Of a stretch of 64,000 bases of DNA, positions 42,250-53,971 are shown in pieces (position 1 is the stretch's first letter; each line of letters begins with the position of its first letter). The stretch is from Xylocopa sonorina. Lineage: Eukaryota > Arthropoda > Insecta > Hymenoptera > Apidae. The DNA lies in NCBI RefSeq assembly GCF_050948175.1, contig NC_135204.1:1169473-1233472 (forward strand), read 5' to 3'. The position numbers and the translations under genes are program-made. Below the pieces are notes generated by a model. It searched no databases, was not told where the DNA came from, and saw nothing but the letters and a program-made list of their open reading frames with translations.

Positions 42250-42378
42250 ATGGAGGGACGAACAGGAAAGCGACGGAGAGGGCAGCCGGGCGACCGCTAC
42301 GCGTGCAACTTCAACCGGGAATGCGCGCATACGTCTAGCCAGGGGAGAGTGCACGCGTGTGCTCCGAACGAAGCGCAG
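42250..42378 (+). CDS. Possible first coding exon ending in a strong donor
   Basis: An ATG at 42250 opens 43 codons that run in phase 0 into GCGCAG|GTGAGT, one of the best 5' splice sites in the window. The peptide is basic and Arg/Gly-rich at its start (MEGRTGKRRRGQPGDRY) and contains four cysteines. Its phase would fit the phase-0 start of the terminal exon at 57096, which would imply an intron of about 14.7 kb. The peptide itself has no recognised features and its composition is close to that of the surrounding CG-rich DNA. It could equally be a 5' UTR exon or nothing. Confidence 0.15.
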
Positions 42379-44332
42379 GTGAGTCAGCGAGCGAAATGGC
42401 AGAGATGCCCGTTCCACCCCGTTTCGTGTTACGATCGTTGGCGCTGAACGAGGGTGGCGGAATAAAACAGGAGGGTAGATCATCTATTCGAGTCTCCAAG
42501 TACTGGTAGTATTGTTTCTAGAAACTGACGCGCGTTGCTTCGGTTTGCCGTAAAAAAGGAAAGATGGAAGAAAAAGAGAGGGAAAAACGTTTCGTCCTAG
42601 GCCTGCTGGTAATATATTGAAACGTGATAGCCTTTCAGGAAACTGTGGTTGGTTGTCGTTGTCCCTCTAGTGGCGAGTGTCGGAGGATTGCCACAAAACG
42701 CTGTGCGGGGAGTTATAATGAAGAACATCAATAGGAGTAAGATTTTATAAAAATCCAGATCCAACTGATGTTTATGTGAAATGTGAATCTCGCGTGTAAT
42801 TTAATCGAATAAAAACCATTATCTGTCGATACGCAATATCTGGCGGTTACGGAGCTAACGAGAGATCCCTAAGCGCAACGTGTATCCCGTTAAATAATCC
42901 CCATGATACGCCTCGATCTCTACGATCATCGTTAATTGTACGTGAATCCCACTCGCGAGGGCCTCTCGCCGATTCACATTCAATTAGCCTTGCCGAATGC
43001 CTGGGCGCACCTTCGCCGATGTAACGATACCGCGCGGCGCATCGAACGGGAGGGATCCTAATCGATTACGTGCCAGGACGATTGAGAAATCCCAGAGAAA
43101 TACCATTGCGCGCAGCTGTCGATACGAGCCACGGAATTCGTTCCTCCGGATTCTTTCCGGTAGTCGAGAATCGTTGATTTGGCGGGTACCTCGTCCACTC
43201 GTCCACTTCTCTCCCTTGCGTATTGGTCGCGGTTGCATAATTCATACAGGGATCGATCGGTCCTGAGAAACGACAAATGTTTCATTGAACGGCGAATGTG
43301 TCCAAGTGGAGATAACACGAACGGTTATGTGAGTGGACATTGCGGTTTTACGGCCGATACGTGTTTAACTTTTCGATAATGGTACTTTAATTTGTTTCGG
43401 GGGTGCATTTATGCGTACAACTTTTTCTCGTATTCCTCGTCGCATGCGCGTTTATACTTATTTCTTCCATCGATGGGGATTTTTTTCAATCAACCTCATC
43501 AATTCAACCTGTATAAATAGATCCTTATTCGAGCGTCGTGGAGTAACGATAGATTCTAATCTGAAGGAACAACCAGAGGCGAAGTTCGCTGTCTCTCCGT
43601 TACGCAAGTAGGTACGTGTGTACCGATCGTAAATTTTGTCGTCGGTCCTGGATTAATATGTAAAAGCAATTTGGAATCGTACGCCGGATACGACGGCGAC
43701 AAAAGGCCGATTCAACAACGATATCGCGTTGGGAAACGGCGTTCCGATTTGAATTTTGATCGCTCCGGGCGTGATCCGTCCGCCGGGAAATCCACGTAGG
43801 CGTATTAAAAGAACGCGCAAGCCGGTCTTTCGATACGAAATATCGATTAATTTACAATCGAGCGTTCGCGTATTTTGTTCGTAACGAATCGAACGGCCGA
43901 TCGAGGAACAACGAAACCCGCGTGGTTTCCGATTGAAGGACGAACTCAAAAAGCCGATTTTTCGCCGTTTGCCAGCCGTCGATTCGGGAGAAACCGAGGA
44001 AGTCGCGAACCAATTGGCGAAACGTGGGCGTAATAAAGTACTTCCTAGATCGTTTGGTACAACTTGCGACGTGTCCGCGAAACGCGGAACGCGTTCACCG
44101 ACGGTCGACTGTATTATAATATATCTTTATTGCCATAACGGCTCGTTACATGGAGCCAGTTTAGTTAAACAGGAAACGAGACTTTCACGCATAGGAAAAG
44201 ATAAAAGAAAAGTAACGTTGGTTAAACGATATTTTTCTGGTAGCAACGAATCTGATATCTCGATTTTTCTAAATTATTATGATACATGTAAATGATGACT
44301 ATTTTGAGATATCTTGCTTCTGTCTTTCTCTT

Positions 44333-44345
44333 GGGGCGGGGGGGG
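44333..44345. repeat. G-run with one interruption
   Basis: Four G, one C and eight G occur in a row. The run marks a sharp change from a CG-moderate block on its left to AT-rich DNA on its right. Confidence 0.8.
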
Positions 44346-45801
44346 TTTGTAATCACCAATAAAATAACTACACGTAGACAAGACCTGCATCCAACTTCGA
44401 CGGTCAGATAAGAAACCGATGCTTTCTACTTGTTAAATCTTATCTTTGTAGGAATTTTATTAATTAAAGACAATTACAAGATTTTGTAAATCATTAGATA
44501 GTTCTTTTCAACTAAGATATTACTCTAAAGACTGCTAATGAACAACTGCTTCTTCGTTTTAAAACATTCACACGAAAAACTCATTTATTCCGCACATTCG
44601 CTCTCGCTCGCATTCTAGACTATTCCACGCACATAACATTTGAAACCTGAATTATTGATTAACTTTTAAATTGAGATAATTTCATTATCCTTCATCTTCG
44701 ATTCACAGGAAAGCACCTCGACTAGTATTCAGCTATTAATATCTCGCCCTTACGTCCGGTTAAATCCTATCCACGTTACCTGTCCCATCTAGTCGAACTG
44801 CTTCGAATTCTGAGTCTATTTATTGCGTTACTTTATCTAGAAGATTCCATTAGCCCTGTCTCTCGATGCACCGGCGGTCGAGAGGCGGCGTTCACCCAGC
44901 TAGAAATCGGTTCTACGGGTGTGGGCGTGTAGGATCGCGGAATCGGGAGGCACGGGGGGCTCGATCGACTCGATAACTGCTATCTCCCGGTCGCGTACTT
45001 GAACTTCACCTCGCGCGCAGGTGAATAGGGATGCTGTTCAATAACAGTGTTACTTTACCGATAATTCGGTGCACTGTTCGGTGTAACGCGAGACCGGTCA
45101 CGTATACGCGTGCGTTTACGCGTCGTTGCGCTCGGAATGCAAAGCGGCCGTGTGGGAAGCGTTTAATAACCGATTGTAACGGGTTCTGCAAGCGGTGGCG
45201 AAATTCGTTCGATATACCGCGGGCCGAAACGAATTACGACACGCCGCGCGACGACTAGGCGGATTATGAACCGGTCGCTGCTCGATCTCTGTGACACGTG
45301 AAATTCGTGTTGGCGTGTAAAACTTGGTAATCGTTCGCGTTTCCGTCGATGTGTGCCCCGTCTCTAAGACTCGTTGATATTTCGCAGGAGTCTTGTTAAA
45401 AAAAAAGTCTATCGACAAGTCTCGTCAGCACGTGCTGTTGTCGAATCGTACGGCTTAATGTGATTCAAAATTGCTTTAACTTAATTAGAGATCAATTAAG
45501 TTTACGTACTACAAGTATTCGCGCTTTAAATCCACCTTTTGTTCAAATCAAATTCATCCTTATGCAGATCGAAAGTATTTCCACTTAAATATTCTACTTA
45601 AACAAAAGCACCGAATATAAACCGAGTAGTAAGAAATTAAATATTTTATTCGAAAAGGTTTAGACATTTATGCAGGATTGATTGTTTCGAGGCAGACGGA
45701 CAAACGAAGACTGACATGATTCTCGACAACTAACTGCCTAATTTCCGCGCGAAACGCTAGCCACGCCACGCCACCTATCTCTCATTTATTTAAATGTAAC
45801 G

Positions 45802-45890
45802 TAATGTATGTATTTATGTATGTATTGCAATATGTATAATATGTATGAAAACTGTATGTATAAATATAATTTATATATACATAATAAAAT
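45802..45890. repeat. Degenerate (TATG)n / TA-rich microsatellite
   Basis: Repeated TATG, TATT and TATA tetramers occur over about 90 bases, ending in ATATATACATAATAAA. The tract lies 150 bases before repeat copy B. Confidence 0.75.
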
Positions 45891-46044
45891 TCTATTGTAG
45901 CAGCTGTTGGTGACTTAAAGTATTGGGGGTAGTTACATCCTTCAAGAGACCGATATACAATATTTGCGGCTTTTTTGTATATTGACACACAGTTTCCATA
46001 CAAACATTCTTATGCAGGACTATCGCTTTACCTTTTTCTGTGAC

Positions 46045-46143
46045 AACTGTTGTCACGAACGTCTTTGACAAAAGCGCGTCAACGCTCGCCCCCTTCTCAA
46101 GGGGGGCGACATATCTGTACCTTTTTGAATGAAATTTTTCATT
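46045..46143. repeat. Dispersed degenerate repeat, copy B, with stem-loops
   Basis: This is the partner of the 26483 copy, in the same orientation. Its 5' edge carries the palindrome GTGACAAC-T-GTTGTCAC (46040-46056). Mid-way lies CGCCCCCTT-CTC-AAGGGGGGCG (46087-46108), a stem with one bulged base. At the place where copy A has its second hairpin, this copy has AATGAAA-TT-TTTCATT (46128-46143), whose sequence is unrelated. Many differences between the copies are transitions, as expected for old repeat copies in a CpG-containing genome. Full element ends were not determined. Confidence 0.6.
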
Positions 46144-46351
46144 TCTTACTGCCTAGTTTACATTTGGTGCTTTCCTTTTTAACTAAAACATTTAGGTAGA
46201 AGTACTTGGTTTGAAAAAGGATAAATTTAAAATGCCAATATTGTTTGAACTTTATTTACATACAAGGATATTTGTAGTACGCATGTATATATTCACCGAG
46301 TTCATCGAAACCACTAAATAAAGAATCATACTTGCGTGAACGATTGACAAC

Positions 46352-46406
46352 AGTCATTCGATGGAAAATGGCTCTATCTAGCGCCGTAATTTGTCATCGA
46401 ACGACT
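46352..46406. repeat. Imperfect inverted repeat, 12-bp arms
   Basis: The arms AGTCATTCGATG (46352-46363) and CATCGAACGACT (46395-46406) are complementary at 11 of 12 positions. They are separated by 31 bases, giving a hairpin about 55 bases long. It lies 200 bases beyond repeat copy B and may belong to the same degraded element or to another. The size is shorter than usual for an insect miRNA precursor stem. Confidence 0.5.
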
Positions 46407-46661
46407 ACAGCTACGCGTACGTGATAGTAGAACAGAATCAATTCTTCGAATTGTATCGACACTGACGCAGACCTATGACCGGTAGCGCGGCACCGGTGTG
46501 TACGTGAAAACGGTGCTCTTTTGCTACTCATTTAAAGCGAATGTACAAATGAACACACTCCATAACGCGGTCGTTCAGGGCCATCTCTGAGCGTAGGTAC
46601 GCTACGCTTAATACCGCGTAAATTCCAACGGCATTAAATCGAACTTAATAATGTGCTGACG

Positions 46662-46783
46662 CAGTTTGTTACGTAGCAAACTGAGTTCCGTTTCGTTACA
46701 ATTACGACGAGTAATTGCGCTAAGTGCTACTTAACTTTTCCAAGAACATTTATTACGTGTTCTACACGTGAACATTTATTAAA
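46662..46783. repeat. Cluster of short palindromes and a 12-base direct repeat
   Basis: CAGTTTG-T-TACGTA-G-CAAACTG (46662-46683) is a 22-base palindrome with one mismatched pair. Downstream, GAACATTTATTA occurs twice (46744-46755 and 46770-46781). Between and overlapping the two copies is the stem ACGTGT-TCT-ACACGT (46755-46769). Such dense symmetry is typical of mobile element ends or of a regulatory site cluster; neither can be chosen from sequence alone. Confidence 0.5.
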
Positions 46784-49700
46784 TGTTTAACGCTAAAAGT
46801 ATAGCTTAATTTGATGCTTGGAATCGTTAAGTGATGAGACACCATCAAAATGTTTGCTACCTTTACCAAGTATATACCTTAAATATATTTATTGAATTAA
46901 AAAAGTTACATCATCAATCACAAAGTACTATATGCTTCCTGTGAGTTAGCCATGCAGCAATTGATCCTTCGCTACGATCGTTACGTCCTACGAAAAGTAA
47001 AACAAACGCCATTCGATATCGTTACGACGCATTCACACCATTAATCCACAAAACTTTTGCACATTCTTGTATAATTAAATGATAAGCACAAGAGCGATGT
47101 TTGGACACGAGAAACCAAACCTTAGCATTTTGCACGATGACTAAAGGCTCAAGCTCGCGCAACCACATAAGAATATATTACGGTCGAAGCGTCGAATTGT
47201 TTACGACACAGTACACATAACGTTGCTCGAAGATAGTCTTATGGCGAGGAATAGGGGACGTGGGCCTTTTGAACGAACGAAATCATCGCTCGACGTGAAT
47301 TCACGAGCCGTTCCTCGGCTGTTGAACAAAGTAACGTTGTGGAAACTGCAGATGGTACGCGACGACTGCTCCGCGTGATTAATCGGCCGTGCAACAGTAA
47401 TTATAACATGTGTAAGAGTGATTACGCGAGTCCGTGTAACTATACGTTTGCCCTGCGTCCCGTAATAAGTCATCGACGGCGGCGCGGTAATGCCCGCCAT
47501 ACTTTGGCGGCGACGCTTTTCCCCGGGGAAGACGCGTGGCCGTGGGTCCCTCTGTTCTACGAGCGCTCGATAGGGAGGCTGTTGGATTTAATTTAATTGG
47601 TGCACCACGATCGCCACGACCGCGGGTATACGATGGATCGAGCGGCGGATAAGAGAAATGGCCCGATAAGAATCGTGGACCACCAGCGCGAAAATCTGCG
47701 CTACCTTTCGGATCTTTCGATTGGGTTTCATTTCAGAGAGAAGTACCGGGTCCAATTTGGGCAAACGATGCGGTAAATATAATGAACGCATGGAGTTTTT
47801 AATACTGAGAGACTTTGGCAGTTTGGTCGAACGATTCGAATAAGTTACACGGTTCAGTTTAATTGAACGTATTCGTTGCTCATTAGATGGTTTCGATCAG
47901 TGGAAGAACTAGTTACTTGGCCTGGTTCATCAAACTTTTATGTTCGTAAATCACGTTTCTTAAGAAGATAATAAGAGAATAACCATCGCTTGCTGTTCTC
48001 TTATGTATTCCACATCTTCTCATAAATTAATGTTATTTCTGCTGAGTACGGAGATTTCCACACATTAATCGATGCATAATTACAATGTGTAGCGTAGTTA
48101 TTGCATCGTGAATCATCTGCGTCCCACGTGGCGATAGCAGTCATTTTTTCAACTGTACGTAATCGAAAATTCAATCGATGCAAAAAACATTCTAAGAAGT
48201 GATTTCATTATTTCACTTGTTATTTGTCGGGAAGCGTGCAATGAAACTTGCGTGCTGAATACTTTTTCTTTGGCCGCGAGAAGAAACCATTGGCTGTCAA
48301 GCGTGACACCGCGAAGGGTTAACAGATACGGGAGAGTTCCAATTCAACCTGAGATCTTGCTGGCCGCGTATTTGGTTACTGTGTTACCGTTTGATGCATG
48401 TCTTTTCATCGCCTCATTATTCGCGCTGTGCCGAATGCCTATAGCACAGAGATAATTTTTCCTGTTTGCTTTTGGTTGTAACCGGACATGCTCGCAAAAT
48501 TTTCATCGCTTTCATCATTTTATCTGAAAGAGATCAACTCTAGAGAGAAAGTCAGAAATTCACTGAAAGTCTAAACATTAATGTTTTGTTGCTGTTGCTG
48601 TTTTATTCGTATTTTGTACCCGTCGAACAAAAGACACAACCTCGCGGTTTCTTTCGTTCGAATCGCTCTAAATATAATCGCAATGGAATAGAGACAATTA
48701 AATTATTCGCAAACATCAGATTGTAAGCCTGCTGCAATGTGCTGACTCGTGAGAGCGAACAAGCGTGCCAAGTGCTGTGATAAGCCGTAAATGGCTGGTT
48801 CCACCGGTGCTAATTGCAACGATTAACTAGCCAGCAGAGAAATCGAGCAAAGCGTAGATGCGGTTGGAGATTGTTTAATCGCGGCTGAATTCAGAGCGGT
48901 GTCGCTTTATTTCATTCATCACGTGATCCGCTCCATCAACTCTTAACATTCGAGACGCCCCTTTGCCGATATTCTATCGTTCGACGGTCTTATCGGCTAC
49001 CTCACCAATGTATGTTCAATTATCAGCCAAGTAGTCGATATTTAACCATTTGCGGTCGACGATTTTTTCAGTCGGACGAAGTGTCTTGCAGCTAACATAA
49101 AATGATTTTGTATACATATTAATTTAAAAAATTGGAACGTAAACATATAAAAATATTTAAATATTTCATCTACTTTATTTTACTCTTATTTTGCAGAGTA
49201 TTAATTTTCTTCTCGGTGGTATTTCACTGGATTCATCGTAAGGCGTCCATTTTGAATTATTAAAGTCTTGTGGGGCATCGCAGTCACTTTCGAATTCGCT
49301 GCTATTGCTCGAATTTTCCATTTCTTACAACTAATACCATGTCACTCATCCCGATCACTGTTTCCATTTTCTCTGTCCCTAATTTCTTTCTGAGTACGAT
49401 CAAATGTATTGTTTAACGGTCCAAAATCAAATATATTTTCAGTTCAAAACTAAAAATCGGTCGATGGAAAAGTCAAGTTAAGTCGAAACGTCGTGGCGAG
49501 TGAAAGTCGCCTCTCGAGTGCAAATAGAATTCCATGATATTTAATTTTCGGTCCACCTATAGTCAAACACGTCCTATACGGAAGTACGTGACAGTATGTC
49601 AGAGATAAGATAAAAGTATCGGTGGAAAGTCCTTGGCAGCCTTACCCTCTCCAACCCCGGCTAGCCACCAGTGAAATTCCGTGGGACACACGTCGCGGTT

Positions 49701-49892
49701 GCTCCGTTCGTCCGCGGAGAGCAAAGAAACGGATATCGTGCCCGCAAGAAGGAAAGGCCCGCGCCGCGATTCCTGCCGATCGTTTGTTCCAGATCTAGGA
49801 AACCTACCGCGGCGCAGCACGCCGCGCGATACACAGTAGCGTAGCTACATGGTTCTGTTAACAAGGAAACCGGCAAGTAGCGCGGGGCCATT

Positions 49893-49940
49893 GCGAGCGC
49901 GGCCGCGAGCGCGGCCGCGAGCGCGGCCGCGAGCGCGCGC
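49893..49940. repeat. 12-bp GC-only minisatellite, four units
   Basis: GCGAGCGCGGCC is repeated three times exactly; a fourth unit differs only at its end (GCGAGCGCGCGC). Each junction holds the eight-base palindrome GCGGCCGC. The unit length is a multiple of three, so Ala-Leu and Arg-Pro runs on both strands are expected without coding. It sits inside a CG-rich block from about 49.6 to 50.1 kb. Confidence 0.95.
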
Positions 49941-50487
49941 CAGTTATTTATGCGCCAGATCGAACGTTCCACGTTGGAGAACATTCATTTCGCCTGCCTT
50001 AATGCCCCGTCCGCGGGGCCGCTTACGCGTAATGCCGTTTCGCCGTTCCGCGGCCGAACCGTCCCGGCTCGGCTATCTTTCATCGTGCGCTTTTGTATTC
50101 CCCCGTTCAACTAGCTGACAATGCTTTCCCTGGAAAATATATGGTAAACAGGACTCTCTGCTTTGAATCCAATAGACGGAACGGGGAGATCGCGACCGAG
50201 AGCCTCTAACACGTCTTTTGCCACGGATCCCTGCCATTTCCATGCGCCTTTTTCCTCTTCCTCTATGCTCGCTGGTAGATCGGCGTTCGCGAGGTGGCCT
50301 GCTCGCTACCTTTGCCGATACTGGATTCTATTGATGTACGTACTTTGGTTAAGCAACATCGATTGTGCTATTCTCTCATCGTGTTTGGGAAATCGGAACA
50401 GGCTAAGGGCCGCTTGAAGCGTTCTATGGACTATTTTTTTCTCTCGATTGTAACACGCGTTCATTAGTGCGTGATTTATTTAGTTAA

Positions 50488-50501
50488 TTTTTTTTTTTTT
50501 T
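50488..50501. repeat. T14 homopolymer
   Basis: Fourteen T residues are followed by AATGAAATAAG. No adjacent element body is recognisable, so it need not be the tail of a retroelement. Confidence 0.8.
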
Positions 50502-53500
50502 AATGAAATAAGAAATTCGATATGAGAGCTTGCTACCCGAATGTTTCATTTCGATCGACCGTCGAAATGATTGGCTCGAAATCGCTGTACGGCACTGTGC
50601 CAGATCGCGATGGAAGAAGAGAGAAAGAAACGAGGACAGTTGGGCGAGCATGAAAGTCACGCGACCGCGCTACACCGGGGCTTCTTTTTGCCGATTCGTT
50701 CGCGGACCGGCACGAGCACCACGAGGTGGTTCGACCGATCGAAGGAGCGGTGGGAAGGGCAGGAAGGAGGCGTCCGAAGGGAACCAGGACCAAGTCGGGC
50801 ACGGGTGGATTGCGAGGACGCCGCGCTGGCGGAGGCGGAGAAGGCGAAATAAGTGTTGAAACACGGGATTTACACATGTATTCGCTAGCCTGCACTAACG
50901 TGCATGCACATCCGACTCGAGTGTTTATGGTAATCCTCCCTCCAGGGTGGCCTCCCTTTCTTCCTTAAGTTCCTCTCGGTTACGGGGCTACGCGTTCTCC
51001 CTTCTTCATTCTCGACGCTTACGGTCCTACTATCTTCTGTTTTGACGATACGAATATATTTCTCGGTATCTACCATCTATCTGTCGGATCAACTTATCAA
51101 ACGAATCTATATAATTCAAGCATTAAAAATTCTCTTTGATTTTTTCTTCCCACTATATAGAATTATGCCTGCGAGCCGCTTTATTTGTCAGTATCCGTAG
51201 CGGCGCTACCGACGGTGCTCGCACACCTTTGTGCGGTAGGTCAAGCGGCCTCCCGACGATCCGACCGGTTTTGCTCGCGAAAAATCTTAGTTCCTGGCAT
51301 AATTATTATCAGCAAGTCTGCCGCAGCCGCGGCGAAGGGAAGGAACACAGAGGCACCGGTACAGCGTAATGAGACGGACGCTGTGGCGGTCCAATTCAGT
51401 TATCCTCGTCGAAACGTTCTAATAGAACCAGTTTCGAGGAAGACAGTTCTCGCCGAGCTGAGAATTCTGTACTTTCAGGGCGGGATTTTACATTGATCCG
51501 GCGATCGATTTCGCGAGGATCAATTTACCGGGAAGCGTCGAAGGAGCAATTAGTGAAATTCAATTTGAGTTGAACGTCCGTGAGCGTCCGTTTAATGGTT
51601 CACATGAGGATATCTTGATTATCGCTGTTTTATTGTCAATAGAATATTAAAGTCTCCTAGTGACTCGTCTATCTTCGTCACTTCGTCCCGATGTGTATTT
51701 CGGATGCGAAGAAGGAAATTTGCAAGCGTATGACTGCAAATTAATTGTGTATGTTGTCTGTAGAAGAGGAATTTTAACCTTGTTCTCATTTAAAGAACCC
51801 TCGTTTTGCCAGGAATTATAATACCTTTTTCCTCTCGTAGTACTCGTTTTAGTCGAGGAACATGCGTGTGCGTATCTTATTATCGTCCCACTCGTATCGA
51901 CGTCCTTTTATGCTGGACCTACTGAGCTCGTTTCAAACGAATACTTCATCTCGTAATCATTGTGATTGAGCATCCAATATGGGATGCGACACTGTGCGTA
52001 CAAGCAAAGGACTTGCGCAATTTAACGAAACACTTACGATCGGCTAGATGATACTTGACATTCCTGGAGGTATTACACGGCGATTTTTATATATACGTTA
52101 AAGGTGCATATAATTGAATTATTTCCAATGATTCTGTATCCTTGCGTTCGGTATTCAAACGCCTCTGGTATTTATAATAGCCATTATTATTTGTCATTGA
52201 AACCTGTATCTCTACGAATAGATCGAAGTGCTATATTTCATTTGTATTTAAAAGATTTTTATCTTTCCGATAAATGATCTCTCATGTGCTCCTGTCTAGT
52301 CTATTAAAAATAGTAGATAGTTGCAGGTATAGGTAAGTTTATCGGTTTTTGATAGCTGGCTACTCGTCAGTTAAATCCAATTGATTGAGTATGAAAATAC
52401 TTCTTTGACATATTAAAAGATTTGTTTCTTTTTCTTTTTCTCTTAAAATAATGAGCAGAAGCTTGAAAAATATTTGTTTTTTATTCTCTGTCTTTATTTT
52501 TTCTCTCAAATTATAGATTCAATTACGTCTTATAATTATTCATACGGACAGATACGGTTATATTTATTGCCACCGATCGTCTGTCATTCATTTAATGACT
52601 TTATATACCGATTACTCGGGCTTCGTGTCGCAATAATCTTTTGCAAAGGGTACGAGATGACCATGAATGCACCGATGAAGCCGCGAATGGCGCCATGCGG
52701 CAGTTATAGCGCGCGAGACGGCAAAGAGCGCGGCGTAATTTCACGGTATCGCATGGACTGCGAGACAACAGTCCTTAGATTGTGGTGATAATTTGAAAAA
52801 GAACGACTGGTTATTCGCCGATTTGACGCTGAAGCACGAAGAAACGTGGCTAATCGAAAATACCATTCTAATCGTTCCATGCAAATATTTGCATCTGCTG
52901 AACAGTCGTATCGAACACTGTACATATTCATGCCTTCGTTCAAAAATAAAGAGGGTCAGAGGGCTATGAATGAAACGTCAGTCTTAAATTATGGAATTAA
53001 CGTTAATTAGCTACCGAAAACTGAAACGTCCGCTATATTCGTGCAAGCTCCTGTCGTTAGCTATCTCATGTACAGTATATCAGGCTTAAGAACGTCCTCG
53101 CAAGACATACCGCCAGATTTCGTGCACCTGCGTGCACGGCTGACGTTTATTGGCCGTAGCACAATGTAACATCGTTATGGGGGCCTCTGTCGAAGACACC
53201 GTTCGCTATGAAAACACGCAGCCCAGGCAGCGGTTAAATCCCTCCGAGACACGTACTTTATAGGTGTAATTACGACTCTTAAAACTTAGCCGGGGTCGTC
53301 TTGTGACAGCAAAATTGCACGACGACGATGATGATACGATGAAGGACTCACGGACCCATAAATTGTCGGTAAGATAAGGTCCGATCTGTTCGATGCTTTT
53401 TTTCTCGCCCTTCGCTTGGCAAACCGGAACGGGAGAGAAGGTAAGAAAGGGGTGAAAGAAACGGGCGTCCTTTACTTTCATCCCCCTACGTTCTCACGAA

Positions 53501-53952
53501 CGACAGGGATTATACTAACGTTTCGATGATTTACGCCCCTTACGTCCTTGAGTATTCATTTGATCGAGCGCCGCGATTCAAACTGTTGGGCGAACGTGTC
53601 GAGGGTGCGTCAGGGATACGCCGTGAAACGTGGCGTTCATCGACGAATTGTTGGCGTTCGAACCGGCACAGGTGTTTCGACTGGACGAGTTATGCGGCGC
53701 AGGTGGAAGGTTGTCCCTTTGGTCATAATGACTCTATCTCCAGGCGCGGTGCTTTTCTCTCGAGAACCACCGTGGACGGAGAACCGGTGGTGCGTTACGA
53801 TAATAGTCCGTGACCGTACGGGTTAACCGCGACTATCGCGCGCTCTGAAGGGATCAACGGGCCCATAGCCACGGCTATTTTACGCGTAGAGAGTCGTTCG
53901 CGCGCTTCGTTCTATCCCTGGGTTGCTGCAGCTTTCACGGTATCGCCACGTG

Positions 53953-53971
53953 CCCCCCCCCCCCTTCCCCC
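53953..53971. repeat. Poly-C tract interrupted by TT
   Basis: Twelve C, two T and five C occur in a row. This is the third such C-rich run in the window on the plus strand. Confidence 0.8.

Larger units (their letters stand above)
42385..46039. other. Noncoding tract (intron or intergenic)
   Basis: A 120-codon frame at 43933-44295 has unremarkable composition and no motif. The part after 44.3 kb is AT-rich apart from a CG-richer island near 44.9-45.4 kb. Nothing else is supportable. Confidence 0.6.

Noticed and set aside
41971..42483. 170-codon minus-strand frame
   Set aside because: It is Arg/Ser/Pro-rich without a recognisable domain, and overlaps a plus-strand frame of similar quality.
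43933..44295. 120-codon frame from TTG, Lys/Arg-rich
   Set aside because: No standard start codon, no acceptor in front and no recognised domain.
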